Under the pieces are notes generated by a model. That model saw nothing but the letters and a program-made list of their open reading frames with translations, ran no database searches and was not told the DNA's origin. A stretch of 48,346 nucleotides of DNA from Hydromonas duriensis (GTDB lineage Bacteria; Pseudomonadota; Gammaproteobacteria; Burkholderiales; Burkholderiaceae): assembly GCF_004363775.1 (NCBI RefSeq), contig NZ_SNZE01000016.1, positions 1 to 48,346 of the forward strand, in the 5' to 3' direction. Shown here one piece after another: positions 1 to 8,620 of this stretch; position 1 is the stretch's first letter; every line of letters begins with the position of its first letter. The position numbers and the translations under genes are program-made.

Positions 1-85
1 CCTGCTTATAAAATAAGCAGAATACTTGGATTACCTGGTCAATTTTGAACGCAAATTTATGCCTTTAAATGGTCAGTTTTGAACG
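1..85. mobile_element. Probable end of an insertion sequence (IS21-like terminal repeats)
   Basis: Two near-identical 16-bp direct repeats, TGGTCAATTTTGAACG at 36-51 and TGGTCAGTTTTGAACG at 70-85, lie 34 bp apart at the point where the exoprotein reading frame is lost. Repeated, slightly diverged copies of this kind of motif near the tip resemble the multiple terminal repeats of IS21-family elements. A perfect 8-bp stem (2-9 with 13-20, AAA loop) lies further out and could end a transposase transcript. No transposase is visible, because the element would continue off the left edge. The family assignment is an inference. Confidence 0.5.
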
Positions 86-2000
86 AGCAGCAACAGCTGC
101 TGTTGTTCAGCGTGAGGTTTTTAGCGGTGATGCTGCCTTGTTGGTTGTTAAATTCGGCTTGGCTAAAGCTCAAATCGCCACCGCTGATGATGCTGCCTTT
201 GGTGTTGTCGATGCTGGGCGTGTTTAATGTCAGGGCTTTGCTTGCAATGCTGCCTTGTTGGTTGATGATTTGACCTCTGGCGTTAAGTGTCAAGCTGGTT
301 TCGCCCGTGATTTGACCTTTGGTGTTGTCGATGGTCGGTGCGGTGACGGTGAGGGTTTGTGCTTGTAATTTGCCTTGGTTATGCAACTGATTGGCACTGA
401 TGTCTGCGCTGGTTTGTGATTTAATGGTGCTGTTTGTGCTGTTGGTTAGGGCGTTGGTGTTGAGGCTTAATGCGCCTGCCGTGCGAATCGCACCGTTGTT
501 GGTCAACGTGTCGCTGTTGCTGATGGTCAATGCACCGCTGGTGCTGATGGTGCCGCTGTTGGTCAGGGCGTTATCGACTTGGATGTGCCCTGCTTTGAGT
601 ACCACAGGATTGGTGGTGACGGGTGCGCTGCTGCCATTGTTGGCGGTCGTGTTGCCCGTATCGGTGTTGGGCGCTTGCGTGTTGCTGCTGGTGCTATTGC
701 CTGTCGCGGGGTCGGTGGCGATGGGTTTACTGGTGTCTTCTGCGATGCCAATGGTGCCACTGTTACTCAAAGCGGTGCTGCTGAGGGTGAGGGATTGTCC
801 GCCTGTTTGGCTGATGGTGCCTGTGTTGTTAAGCTCGCTCGCTTTGAGCTGCACGCTGCCCGCCAAGACCTTGCTTGTGTTGGTGACACTTTGGCTGCTG
901 CTGATGTCCAAATTGTTGATGGCACCGATTTGGCCTGAGTTGTTCAGGGCGTTGGCTTGAATGTGAGTGTCGTTCGCGCCTTGTATTTTGCCGCTGTTGA
1001 TGAGTTGACCTTGTGCGTTTAAGGTCAAGTCGTTGGCATCGGCGATGATTTGCCCTTGGTTGTTGACGCCCAGCCCTGCTTCTGTGCCGACAATGGTCAT
1101 TTGACCTGCATACATACTGCCCAGTTGCGAGACATCGAGCGCGAAGCTGGGGGCTGCGCCTGTGCCTGCTTGTGCAGTGGCGGTGCCTGAACTGCCACTG
1201 TTGTCGGCGGTGACTTGGTTGGCGCCGAGGGTGACTTTGACTTGATTGCCCCACAGCTGCGCGTTGACTTGAGCGGCGCGGCTAATCAGTTCGAGCTTGT
1301 CGACATTCGAGGCGTTTAAACCACTGCCGTTGATGTTGATGGTGCCTTGATTGACGTTGTAGCCCGTTAGCGCGCCATTGTTAAACTGTGGTGTGCCTGT
1401 GGTGAGGGTGACGTTGGCGGCGTTGATGAAGCCTGCGCCGTTAATGGAAATGCCATTCGGGTTGGCGATGACGAGGTTGGCGCGATGGCCTGCGATTTCA
1501 TGAAAGCCGTTGATGTTGGAGCCGTTGGGCCCCGTGACTTGATTGACAATGGTGCTGGCGGAGGCGTTGCCTAAATAAGGGTTGCCTTGTACGTAGCCCG
1601 CCAGTTGCGTTTGATTCATGCCGCCGCTGTTGTTGAGAATAACCCCTTTGTTGTCGACATTGTATTGATTGAATTGGTTAAGCGAGACGCCGTTGCTGTT
1701 GGGTGCGACGATGTTGATGACAGGCACGCCATTGCCTGCAACGCCGATCATCGGTTTGCTGCCTGCTTGGTTGGGGTCGTTGCTGATTTGTGCTTGTGAG
1801 ACCAATGGGGTTAAGGCTTGAAACGCCATGAGCAAGGCGGCAAAGCCTTGTTTGACTTGAATGCTCAAGCCTGAGTGCGAACTTGAACCCGCGCGTGACT
1901 CACCCAGTGCGCCGTCGTTGTGGCTGTTGGCGGTTTCGGCGACGGCAACTAACATGCCACGGATTTTACTGAAGATGAGTTTGTATTGACGTTGGTTCAT
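57..2000 (-). pseudogene. Two-partner secretion exoprotein (filamentous haemagglutinin/TpsA family), 3' end lost
   Basis: This is the N-terminal part of a secreted TpsA adhesin or toxin carrier. Residues 1-30 match the extended signal peptide region (MNQRQYKLIFSKIRG..LVAVAE), and cleavage is likely after VSQA near residue 70. The TPS haemagglutination domain follows, with NPNG at 180-183 and N/G-rich beta-helix strands. From about residue 310 there are degenerate repeats of the type SIDNTKG, typical of filamentous haemagglutinins. At 647 residues it is far shorter than most family members (often well over 1,000). The last 10-15 residues, including three consecutive Cys and FKTDHLKA, do not fit the repeat pattern and read into the IS-like end. 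It lies 65 bp behind its transporter gene. Without the C-terminus it is impossible to say whether this was an adhesin, haemolysin or CdiA-type contact-dependent toxin. Confidence 0.85.
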
Positions 2001-2065
2001 GATGATGGTGTTCCTGTGAAGGGATATGAATCTGGTTTATCTGTGATGGGTCTGTGTGTCGTGGC

Positions 2066-3826
2066 TTAAAACTGGTAGCTGATGCTGCCGTAAAATGAGG
2101 GGTCGTGCCGATGGCTGATGTACTTGGGGCTCTTAATGGGTAGGCCAAGAGCTAAATCGTAGTTCAGCCCTTTGTAATATCCTCGGACTCCCAGTGCTGA
2201 GCCCATTAAACTTGTGGCCAGCGAATCTTCAGTCGCAGGGCCTTTGACCTTGCCCCAATCAATGCCAAGGTAGACTTGTTGTCGTTTGTCGGGGCCATAA
2301 AGATACGCCCATTCGTTGCGTATCAACACGCCGTCTTCGCCGCTGATGGAGAAGCTCTCGTCAAATCCACGCACGGTGTAGCGGCTGCCGAGGCTGAACA
2401 GCTCAGAGCCTGGTGTGGGGCGTTTGGCGCGTTGCGCTTTTAATGTGCCGTTGTATCTAAATGTGGCGGTACCGAGTTTGAATGGGATGGTTGCACTGGC
2501 ATTGAGCGTATACACGCGCCATTTGCCATTCCAATCGGGTTCGCCATACACGTAGCCGACCGATTTAGAGAGTGAGGGCAGGTTTTGGCGGACATTAAAG
2601 CCAATCGTGTATTGCTGGTCTTTGTGGTATTGCGTGTGATTGAGCCCCATGTCGGTGTAGACATAGTCCCGCATTTGAATCGGAATCTCTGTATCGTCAA
2701 TGAGGTTGTGGCTGATTTTACGCCCCAGCTTGATGGCCGCTTGAGTTTTACTGTTGCTGCTTCGATGCAGCATAAAACCTGCGCTGGCGTAGAAGTCTTG
2801 ACTGTTACCCGTGTAGGCTAAATTGCTTTGATAACCCGCTACAGTTTGTAAATAGCTGCTTTTGTTATAGCCCAAATCAAATGTACCGTAACCCGTGGCG
2901 ATGCCCCAATAGGCACCATAGGTTTCGGTGTTGTGGTCGCTGTTGGACGCATCTGCATTGTGGTTGTAGTTGAGCGTCAGTTGGTCATTCAGATGCAGTG
3001 GTGAGTCAATCGACAGGCTGCCATTGGCTTGATATTGGCCTGAGGTTTTTGAACCTGCATTGTCGAAGCCTATTGTGCCGTTAATGCGCTGCAAGAATGT
3101 TTTAGGTTCAAGTTTGTATACGATGTTGGAGGTGCCCGTGGCTTCACCTGGTTGCAACTCAATCGTGGCATTGCCTTGGCTGGATAGTCGCTTGAGGTTT
3201 TCTAATGCTTGGTCGGCTTGTCGTTGGTTGTATAGCTGACCTTCTCGATTTGGGAACAACACGTCTAAGCTGCCAATGGGTTGACCCGTCTTGGTATCAT
3301 GCGTGATTTTAGCCACGGTACCAGGGTACCAATCAATGGTGAGTTGACCCGAGGCGATGTTTTGAGCGGGGAAGTTGATTTTGCTGGTGATGTGTCCGTG
3401 CTCTATCAGTGCGTTGGAGAGGTCTTTTTGTAGTTGAATAATTTGTGCTTGATTGAGGCATTCATGTGCGTGTATCCCTCGATAGGCCTTGTATTTAAGA
3501 TACAGTGGCGGTGGAATGAGGCCTTGAGTCTGTTGCCAAATAATATGTTTCAGTGCAAAGCAAGGCCCTTCATTGGCAACGGGCTTGTCAGGTGTCGTGG
3601 CAGTGGCTTGAGCATTGGGCGTTTGCACGCGTGAGCGTTGCTCTTGCTCTTGTTGTTGCTGTAAGCGCAGTTGTTCGGTTTGTTCGCGTTGACGCTGTTC
3701 TATGCTTTGTGCGTTTTGAATCACAGGAGGTATAGTCGGTGATGCACTGGTTTGTGCCCACGCAAAAGCAGGCATCGTTAAGATGCCTGCACTGAGTAAA
3801 CAGCGGGTGATTTGGTTCTTGCGCAT
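2066..3826 (-). CDS. Two-partner secretion outer-membrane transporter (ShlB/FhaC/HecB family)
   Basis: This is an outer-membrane TpsB pore of the Omp85 superfamily that exports and folds the neighbouring exoprotein. The 586 residues show a signal peptide ending ..AFAWA at about 25, then a Q/R-rich linker (45-70) that may include the plug helix. POTRA domains span about 90-240, and a 16-strand beta-barrel fills the remainder. The diagnostic VRGF motif is at 485-488, and the chain ends in a terminal aromatic (ISYQF), the signal for barrel assembly. Length is normal for the family. It is the first gene of the pair, with a good sigma-70-like promoter upstream, and the reading frame is intact although the partner is truncated. 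Confidence 0.95.
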   Translation of the reverse strand: MRKNQITRCLLSAGILTMPAFAWAQTSASPTIPPVIQNAQSIEQRQREQTEQLRLQQQQEQEQRSRVQTPNAQATATTPDKPVANEGPCFALKHIIWQQTQGLIPPPLYLKYKAYRGIHAHECLNQAQIIQLQKDLSNALIEHGHITSKINFPAQNIASGQLTIDWYPGTVAKITHDTKTGQPIGSLDVLFPNREGQLYNQRQADQALENLKRLSSQGNATIELQPGEATGTSNIVYKLEPKTFLQRINGTIGFDNAGSKTSGQYQANGSLSIDSPLHLNDQLTLNYNHNADASNSDHNTETYGAYWGIATGYGTFDLGYNKSSYLQTVAGYQSNLAYTGNSQDFYASAGFMLHRSSNSKTQAAIKLGRKISHNLIDDTEIPIQMRDYVYTDMGLNHTQYHKDQQYTIGFNVRQNLPSLSKSVGYVYGEPDWNGKWRVYTLNASATIPFKLGTATFRYNGTLKAQRAKRPTPGSELFSLGSRYTVRGFDESFSISGEDGVLIRNEWAYLYGPDKRQQVYLGIDWGKVKGPATEDSLATSLMGSALGVRGYYKGLNYDLALGLPIKSPKYISHRHDPSFYGSISYQF

Positions 3827-3852
3827 GGGTCAATTTCCACAAAACAAAATAT

Positions 3853-3885
3853 TAAGATATATTTTTATTTAATGCTTATATCTTA
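3853..3885 (-). promoter_or_regulatory. AT-rich inverted repeat in the tpsB 5' leader
   Basis: TAAGATATA (3853-3861) and TATATCTTA (3877-3885) are perfect 9-bp arms around a 15-nt A/T-rich centre. They lie between the predicted tpsB promoter and its start codon. The site could be a regulator-binding palindrome or a hairpin in the leader RNA. Confidence 0.4.
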
Positions 3886-3907
3886 GTCTGAATTAAATTA
3901 AGCGGGA

Positions 3908-3936
3908 ATTGTACGTGCCTATGCGTTTTGCGACAA
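3908..3936 (-). promoter_or_regulatory. Predicted sigma-70 promoter of tpsB-tpsA
   Basis: On the minus strand, TTGTCG (3936-3931) and TACAAT (3913-3908) are separated by exactly 17 bp. Transcription would start near 3901 and give a leader of about 75 nt before the tpsB ATG. Confidence 0.5.
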
Positions 3937-3967
3937 TATTTTTGTAAGCTTTATGTAAATTTGTGTT

Positions 3968-4639
3968 TTATTTGAGTAACTTTAGGATGTCAGTGGGCGT
4001 GTTTAGAATGGCGTCTGCGTGCCATGTTGCCACCTCGCTGGGTTGACAGTAGCCATAGGCGGCGGCGAATGCACTCATGTAATGTGCTGCGCGAGCCGCT
4101 TCGATGTCGCGCGCATCGTCACCCACGTAGATGAGTTGTTCTACGGGGCGTTTTAATATGTTGGCGGCGTGTTGTAGGGGTAGAGGGTGGGGTTTGGCGT
4201 GAGCGGTGGTGTCGCCACTGATGATGACGGCGGCTCGTGCGTCTAGTCCCAAAGCTTGAACCAATGGGGTTGTGAAGCGTGTATGTTTATTGGTGATGAT
4301 GCCCCACGGTAGGTGGTGCGATTCGAGCCATTGCAGCACCTCTTCAACACCGTCGAAGAGGTGGCTGTGTACGCAGCAGTGGGTTTCGTAATAGTCTAAA
4401 AATTCATCGCGTAGCATTTCAAAATCGTTGTGTTCGGGCGTGATGCCCATGCCTGCGCCAAGCAGTCCGCGCGCGCCTTGAGAGGCAAAAGGGCGGAGTT
4501 GGGCAAGGGGCAGTTCGGTTAGGCCACGTCGTACGCGTAATGCGTTGACTGCGCCTGCGAGGTCAGGGGCGGAGTCAACTAAGGTGCCGTCTAAATCAAA
4601 TAGGACTGCGCTGGGGGCGGGTTGTAAATGTGGATTCAT
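3968..4639 (-). CDS. gph: Phosphoglycolate phosphatase (HAD superfamily)
   Basis: Gph hydrolyses 2-phosphoglycolate to glycolate, a salvage step for phosphoglycolate from DNA repair or oxygenase activity. The 223-residue length is standard. HAD motif I is D15-L-D17-G-T, motif II is the IISGDT segment, a conserved Lys lies in HAKPHP, and the acidic motif is GDDARDIEAA near the C-terminus. It follows ubiG by 63 bp on the same strand, and ubiG-gph is a common pairing in betaproteobacteria. No clear Shine-Dalgarno sequence precedes the ATG. Substrate assignment rests on the neighbour and overall similarity, since HAD phosphatases are often promiscuous. Confidence 0.88.
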   Translation of the reverse strand: MNPHLQPAPSAVLFDLDGTLVDSAPDLAGAVNALRVRRGLTELPLAQLRPFASQGARGLLGAGMGITPEHNDFEMLRDEFLDYYETHCCVHSHLFDGVEEVLQWLESHHLPWGIITNKHTRFTTPLVQALGLDARAAVIISGDTTAHAKPHPLPLQHAANILKRPVEQLIYVGDDARDIEAARAAHYMSAFAAAYGYCQPSEVATWHADAILNTPTDILKLLK

Positions 4640-4702
4640 GCGTGAGTGACGTCAGTGATTCGTATGTGTTGCTGTTTTTTATAGAGTGGGCGAGACATGG
4701 GG

Positions 4703-5428
4703 TTAATTTTTGCGACAGGCCATCATGTAATTGACATCGGTATCGTGGGTCGTGACAAAGGGGGCCTGTTTGTCGCGCCAAGGATGGTAGGCGATGCCAC
4801 GAACGTCAATGACTTCTAACCCAGCCAATCGCGCATATTGCGCCAGCTCACTGGGCTTGATGAATGTTTTGTATTGATGTGTGCCTTTGGGAATCCAGTT
4901 GAGTAGGTATTCAGCGGCGACAATGCCGAGGGCGAGTGCCTTTGGATGACGGTTCAGCGTGGAGAAAAATACCGTACCGCCTGTTTTAACCATTTTGGCG
5001 CAGGCTTGAATCACTGATGCAGGGTCGGGTACGTGTTCTAACATTTCCATGCAGGTGACGGCATCAAAAGTATGTGCGGCTTCTTCGGCCATCTGTTCGG
5101 CGGTGTTGACATGGTAAGTAATGGGCAGGTGATGCGCCAGTGCGTGTAGTTTCGCGATTTCAATGGAGTCTGCAGCCATGTCTAAACCTGTGGCGTGTGC
5201 GCCTGCGCGTGCCAAGGCTTCGGTTAAAATGCCGCCGCCGCAACCCACATCAATGACGCGGGCTTGTTGTAAATTGATGTGCTCACTTATCCATGCTAAA
5301 CGCACGGGGTTGACTTGATGCAATGTTTTTAATGGGCCGTTTTCATCCCACCATTGTTGGGCATGTTGTGAGAATTTTTCGATTTCGGCTGGGGTGATGT
5401 TTTGATTGAGGGGCATGTGCGTATTCAT
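4703..5428 (-). CDS. ubiG: Ubiquinone biosynthesis O-methyltransferase UbiG
   Basis: UbiG catalyses both O-methylations of the ubiquinone head group with S-adenosylmethionine. The SAM-binding motif VIDVGCGGG lies at about 58-66 counted from the ATG at 5428. The family-typical N-terminus (KFSQHAQQWWDENGPLKTLHQ) and the CMEMLEHVPDP post-I region are present. A TTG at 5437 would add MTW and overlap the galE stop, but the ATG at 5428 is preferred. A third candidate ATG lies at 5416 (MPLNQN). It sits 5 bp after galE on the same strand, so the two are probably co-transcribed, although they share no pathway. Confidence 0.93.
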   Translation of the reverse strand: MNTHMPLNQNITPAEIEKFSQHAQQWWDENGPLKTLHQVNPVRLAWISEHINLQQARVIDVGCGGGILTEALARAGAHATGLDMAADSIEIAKLHALAHHLPITYHVNTAEQMAEEAAHTFDAVTCMEMLEHVPDPASVIQACAKMVKTGGTVFFSTLNRHPKALALGIVAAEYLLNWIPKGTHQYKTFIKPSELAQYARLAGLEVIDVRGIAYHPWRDKQAPFVTTHDTDVNYMMACRKN

Positions 5429-5433
5429 CCATG

Positions 5434-6462
5434 TCAATTGGGTTGTTCGGTTTCATAGCCATTTGGGTTTTGACGCTGCCAGTTCCACGCATCGCGGCAC
5501 ATGTCGTCAATATTGAATTCCGTGTGGAAGTTCAAAATGTGTTGAGATAGGCTGGGGTCGGCATAGAAGCATGCAATGTCACCTGCACGGCGTGGTGCAA
5601 ATTGGTACGGAATTGCTTTGCCGCTTACCGCTTCAAATGCCTTGACCATGTGCAATACGGATACAGGCTGCCCTGTGCCGAGATTGGTCGTGATGGAGTC
5701 TTTACCGCTTAATAAATGTTGCACGGCGAGCACATGACCACGCGCCAAGTCCATGACATGGATGTAGTCGCGTTCGCCCGTGCCGTCGGTTGTGTCGTAG
5801 TCATTGCCAAAAACAGATAACTTGTCACGTAAGCCAACAGCGACTTGCTGAATGTAAGGCATGAGGTTGTTTGGAATGCCACGAGGGTGCTCGCCAATTA
5901 ACCCCGATGGATGCGCGCCGACAGGGTTGAAATAACGGAGCATGGCGTAGCGTAAAGTCAAGTCGGCTTTGGCGACATCGCGGATGATGTGCTCCATCAT
6001 GACTTTAGATTCGCCGTAAGGACTGGTCGCGGATAAAGTGCTGTTTTCTTTATAAGGCGAGACATTGTGCTCGCCGTAGACAGTTGCTGACGAGCTGAGG
6101 ACGATGTGTTTCACATCGGCCGCGCGCATGGCTTGCAACACATTAATCAGACCAACCACGTTGTTATGGTAGTACTCCAGTGGCATGGTGACTGATTCGC
6201 CGACCGCTTTCAGCGCGGCAAAATGAACGACCGCTTGAATATGATGGTCTCGCAATACTTGAGTCACGCCTGCGGTATTGAGGACATCCATTTCAATTAA
6301 TATGGGTCGAACGCCCGTGAGTCGCTCCAGTCGGTCAAGAACTTTAGGTGAGCTGTTGATGAAGTTGTCGAGCAAAATCGGTTGCAAGCCCGCTTCAATT
6401 AAACTGACGGCGGTGTGTGACGCTATGTAGCCTGCACCGCCCGTGAGAAGAATGTTTGTCAT
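5434..6462 (-). CDS. galE: UDP-glucose 4-epimerase
   Basis: GalE interconverts UDP-glucose and UDP-galactose using tightly bound NAD, supplying galactose units for LPS or other surface glycans. The Rossmann motif TGGAGYI is at 7-13. The catalytic SSSATVYG segment and the YGESK motif (YxxxK, near residue 150) are intact. At 342 residues it has the usual GalE length. Its position between lptB and ubiG is unusual, because lptB is normally followed by rpoN. A role in outer-envelope polysaccharide would fit the LPS genes upstream, but that is inference. Confidence 0.94.
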   Translation of the reverse strand: MTNILLTGGAGYIASHTAVSLIEAGLQPILLDNFINSSPKVLDRLERLTGVRPILIEMDVLNTAGVTQVLRDHHIQAVVHFAALKAVGESVTMPLEYYHNNVVGLINVLQAMRAADVKHIVLSSSATVYGEHNVSPYKENSTLSATSPYGESKVMMEHIIRDVAKADLTLRYAMLRYFNPVGAHPSGLIGEHPRGIPNNLMPYIQQVAVGLRDKLSVFGNDYDTTDGTGERDYIHVMDLARGHVLAVQHLLSGKDSITTNLGTGQPVSVLHMVKAFEAVSGKAIPYQFAPRRAGDIACFYADPSLSQHILNFHTEFNIDDMCRDAWNWQRQNPNGYETEQPN

Positions 6463-6527
6463 TGTTGATTCGCTTTCGAGTACACGAGAGTTTGAGCGAG
6501 TATAAATGTGTGCTCAATTGAGTGTGT

Positions 6528-7292
6528 TTACATGGAGAAGTTTTCACCTAAATACACTTGGCGGACGGCCTCATTGTCCACAATCGATTGAGCATCACCC
6601 TCGGCCAGTACTTTACCTTCACTGATGATATAGGCTCGGTCACAAATGCCCAATGTTTCACGCACATTGTGATCGGTAATGAGGACGCCGATGTTGCGCT
6701 CTATTAAGAATTGAATGATTTTTTGAATATCGATGACCGCAATCGGGTCAACCCCTGCAAAAGGCTCATCCAGCAAAACAAAGCGCGGGCGAGTGGCTAA
6801 GGTGCGCGCAATTTCAACTCGGCGACGCTCGCCGCCAGATAACGCAGGCGCAGGGCTGTGGATGATGTGGCCAATTTGTAAATCGGCGACCAAGTGGTGC
6901 AGCTCATCAGAAATTTGGGCGTTGGTTAATTTTCGACCATCGGCATCGCGTTGTAGCTCTAACACCGCGCGGATGTTTTCTTCGACGGTGAGTTTACGAA
7001 AAATAGACGCTTCTTGTGGCAGGTAAGACAAACCCAAACGAGCGCGCTTGTGCATCGGTAAGCGGTTAATGACGGCGTTATCAAGCGTAATTTGACCGCC
7101 ATCCGTGCCGACCAAACCGACCACCATATAAAAACATGTTGTTTTGCCCGCACCATTCGGCCCAAGTAAGCCGACGACCTCGCCACTTTTAACTTCAAAA
7201 GACACGTCTTTGACTACGGTACGAGCGCCGTAGCGTTTTTTGAGCTGCTGTACGCACAGAATGTGCTGTTCGGATGTTGTGTGTGTTGGCAT
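6528..7292 (-). CDS. lptB: LPS export ABC transporter ATP-binding protein LptB
   Basis: LptB is the cytoplasmic ATPase of LptB2FG, which extracts LPS from the inner membrane and pushes it across the LptC-LptA bridge. Walker A is GPNGAGKTT at 44-52, the signature is LSGGERRRVEIAR near 150, Walker B is VLLDEPFAGVDP, and the H-loop is ITDHNV. The length of 254 is slightly above E. coli LptB because of a short N-terminal extension. It is separated from lptA by 127 bp that includes a hairpin, whereas the other genes of this operon abut. No rpoN follows. Confidence 0.96.
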   Translation of the reverse strand: MPTHTTSEQHILCVQQLKKRYGARTVVKDVSFEVKSGEVVGLLGPNGAGKTTCFYMVVGLVGTDGGQITLDNAVINRLPMHKRARLGLSYLPQEASIFRKLTVEENIRAVLELQRDADGRKLTNAQISDELHHLVADLQIGHIIHSPAPALSGGERRRVEIARTLATRPRFVLLDEPFAGVDPIAVIDIQKIIQFLIERNIGVLITDHNVRETLGICDRAYIISEGKVLAEGDAQSIVDNEAVRQVYLGENFSM

Positions 7293-7381
7293 GGTCTGTG
7301 GGTGCTAATGCACTTCTTGTTGAAATACGAAGAAATAAAAAATTAACGTTATTTGTTCGAGGTTGACGGGTATATAAAACA

Positions 7382-7407
7382 TGGGCAAGTGTTTAAGGGC
7401 TTGCCCA
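7382..7407 (-). terminator. Hairpin between lptA and lptB, possible attenuator
   Basis: A perfect 8-bp stem, TGGGCAAG (7382-7389) with CTTGCCCA (7400-7407), sits just after the lptA stop codon. In transcription direction it is followed by TGTTTTATA, a weak U-rich stretch. It may reduce read-through into lptB or stabilise the upstream mRNA. Confidence 0.45.
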
Positions 7408-7419
7408 AGAGAGCAGTGG

Positions 7420-7962
7420 CTAGTTTGTTTTGGAAGCAGGTGTAATCACCACCCGTGTGCGACCAGGCACGCCTGCGAGTGTATGTGATTCAAAAACCTC
7501 AGTGAGTTGATTGTAGACCAATTCGTCGCCATTGATTTGGTCGATGAGTTTGCCGTTAGGGGAGAAGCGTTGCATTTGCGCACGGTCAGATAACACAATA
7601 ATATTTTGCTTGCCGTCATAAATGAGTTTATTGGCTTGTGCTTTGATGATTTCGTTGCTGCCTTCTCGTTTTTGACTGAATTTAACCATGCCTGATTTAT
7701 TGGTCATGCTGGCAGTGGCGAACTGATAGCCCTCAGGGTCGGTGACCGTTTCCATTTGGTCAGCTTGAATCATCATAGAACCTTGGGTCAAGATAACTTT
7801 ACCCGTGAATAGGCTGGTTTGTGTGATGTCTTTATACGTAACGCCGTCGGCTTCAACCGTAATGGGTTTTTGACGGTCGCTGTTTTGGTTTTGAGCGTGC
7901 AAGCTGGCGGCAGGAATAATTAAGGCCACGAGCGGCAGTAAGAGTGAGCGTCCCAATGTCAT
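7420..7962 (-). CDS. lptA: Periplasmic LPS-transport bridge protein LptA
   Basis: LptA forms the periplasmic beta-jellyroll bridge that carries LPS from LptC to LptD. The start at 7962 is chosen because AAGGA lies 7 nt upstream and the product begins directly with a signal peptide (MTLGRSLLLPLVALI..SLHAQ). A longer frame from 7989 would overlap lptC and displace the signal peptide. The OstA/LptA domain covers the mature chain, with family features such as KPITVEADGV near the start and GKVILTQGSM. The length of 180 residues is typical. The gap to the lptC stop is 10 bp. Confidence 0.94.
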   Translation of the reverse strand: MTLGRSLLLPLVALIIPAASLHAQNQNSDRQKPITVEADGVTYKDITQTSLFTGKVILTQGSMMIQADQMETVTDPEGYQFATASMTNKSGMVKFSQKREGSNEIIKAQANKLIYDGKQNIIVLSDRAQMQRFSPNGKLIDQINGDELVYNQLTEVFESHTLAGVPGRTRVVITPASKTN

Positions 7963-7972
7963 GGGTTTATCC

Positions 7973-8620
7973 TTATTTGGTAGGGTCATTTTTTATGTTT
8001 TGCAAAACAGCAGAGATGCGTTCACCTGTGTTGCCGCCCATCATGAGGTCGCGCGAGGCGTAATCATAGCTAAAGCGACGGCCTTTGACGCTGTCATGTT
8101 GTCCGCGTGTCAAGACGAATGCGTCGTCACTGCTGGCAATGTTGCTGTATAAACCGATGGTCATGGCTTCTGTGGTGAGTTCCAATGGCGCAGTTTCTGG
8201 CGTTGCGAGTCTATTCATGACAACATGACCTTTTAAATCAATGACATGTGTTTCATCCGACCAAGTGGCGGTGTCTGCTCGAGCCGTCGATGTGGGTTGC
8301 CCAATGGGGGTGGCCGCCACTGTGACTTCTTTTAACTCGGCATTTTTGTCACCGAAATGCACAACTTCTTTGGCGGTCACAACGTATTCAACCGCGCCAT
8401 TTTTACCCGTACGGTTGATTTGCATGCCAGAAGTGAAAGCGTCGGCTAACTCAGGGTGATGTTCTTTAGCGGGCTTTTCGGTTTCACTGTCTTTTTTTAT
8501 CCACCAATAACTACCCGCAGCGACCACGATTAAAATCAGTAAATAGATGAGGTTGGGCAGGTGAAATCGTGTCCAATAACGCCAGCGAGAAAATGTGGTT
8601 TTAAGGGGTTGCTTGTCCAT
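7973..8620 (-). CDS. lptC: LPS export system protein LptC
   Basis: LptC is a bitopic inner-membrane protein that accepts LPS from LptB2FG and hands it to LptA. A short basic N-terminus is followed by one membrane anchor (about residues 22-41, LPNLIYLLILIVVAAG). The periplasmic LptC jellyroll follows, with TAKEVVHFGDKNAEL and the threading beta-strands. The length of 215 residues is within the betaproteobacterial range. Its ATG shares one nucleotide with the kdsC stop codon (TAATG), which indicates translational coupling. Confidence 0.93.
   Translation of the reverse strand: MDKQPLKTTFSRWRYWTRFHLPNLIYLLILIVVAAGSYWWIKKDSETEKPAKEHHPELADAFTSGMQINRTGKNGAVEYVVTAKEVVHFGDKNAELKEVTVAATPIGQPTSTARADTATWSDETHVIDLKGHVVMNRLATPETAPLELTTEAMTIGLYSNIASSDDAFVLTRGQHDSVKGRRFSYDYASRDLMMGGNTGERISAVLQNIKNDPTK

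Noticed and set aside
391-960. A 189-codon plus-strand frame opposite tpsA, with other frames at 579-938 and 829-1254
   Set aside because: These are mirror frames of the repetitive, low-complexity tpsA gene, rich in Leu/Val/Ala without any domain, and have no ribosome-binding site.
57-960. DNA repeats within tpsA as a tandem-repeat locus
   Set aside because: The repeats are degenerate at both DNA and protein level and are the normal beta-helix repeats of filamentous haemagglutinins.
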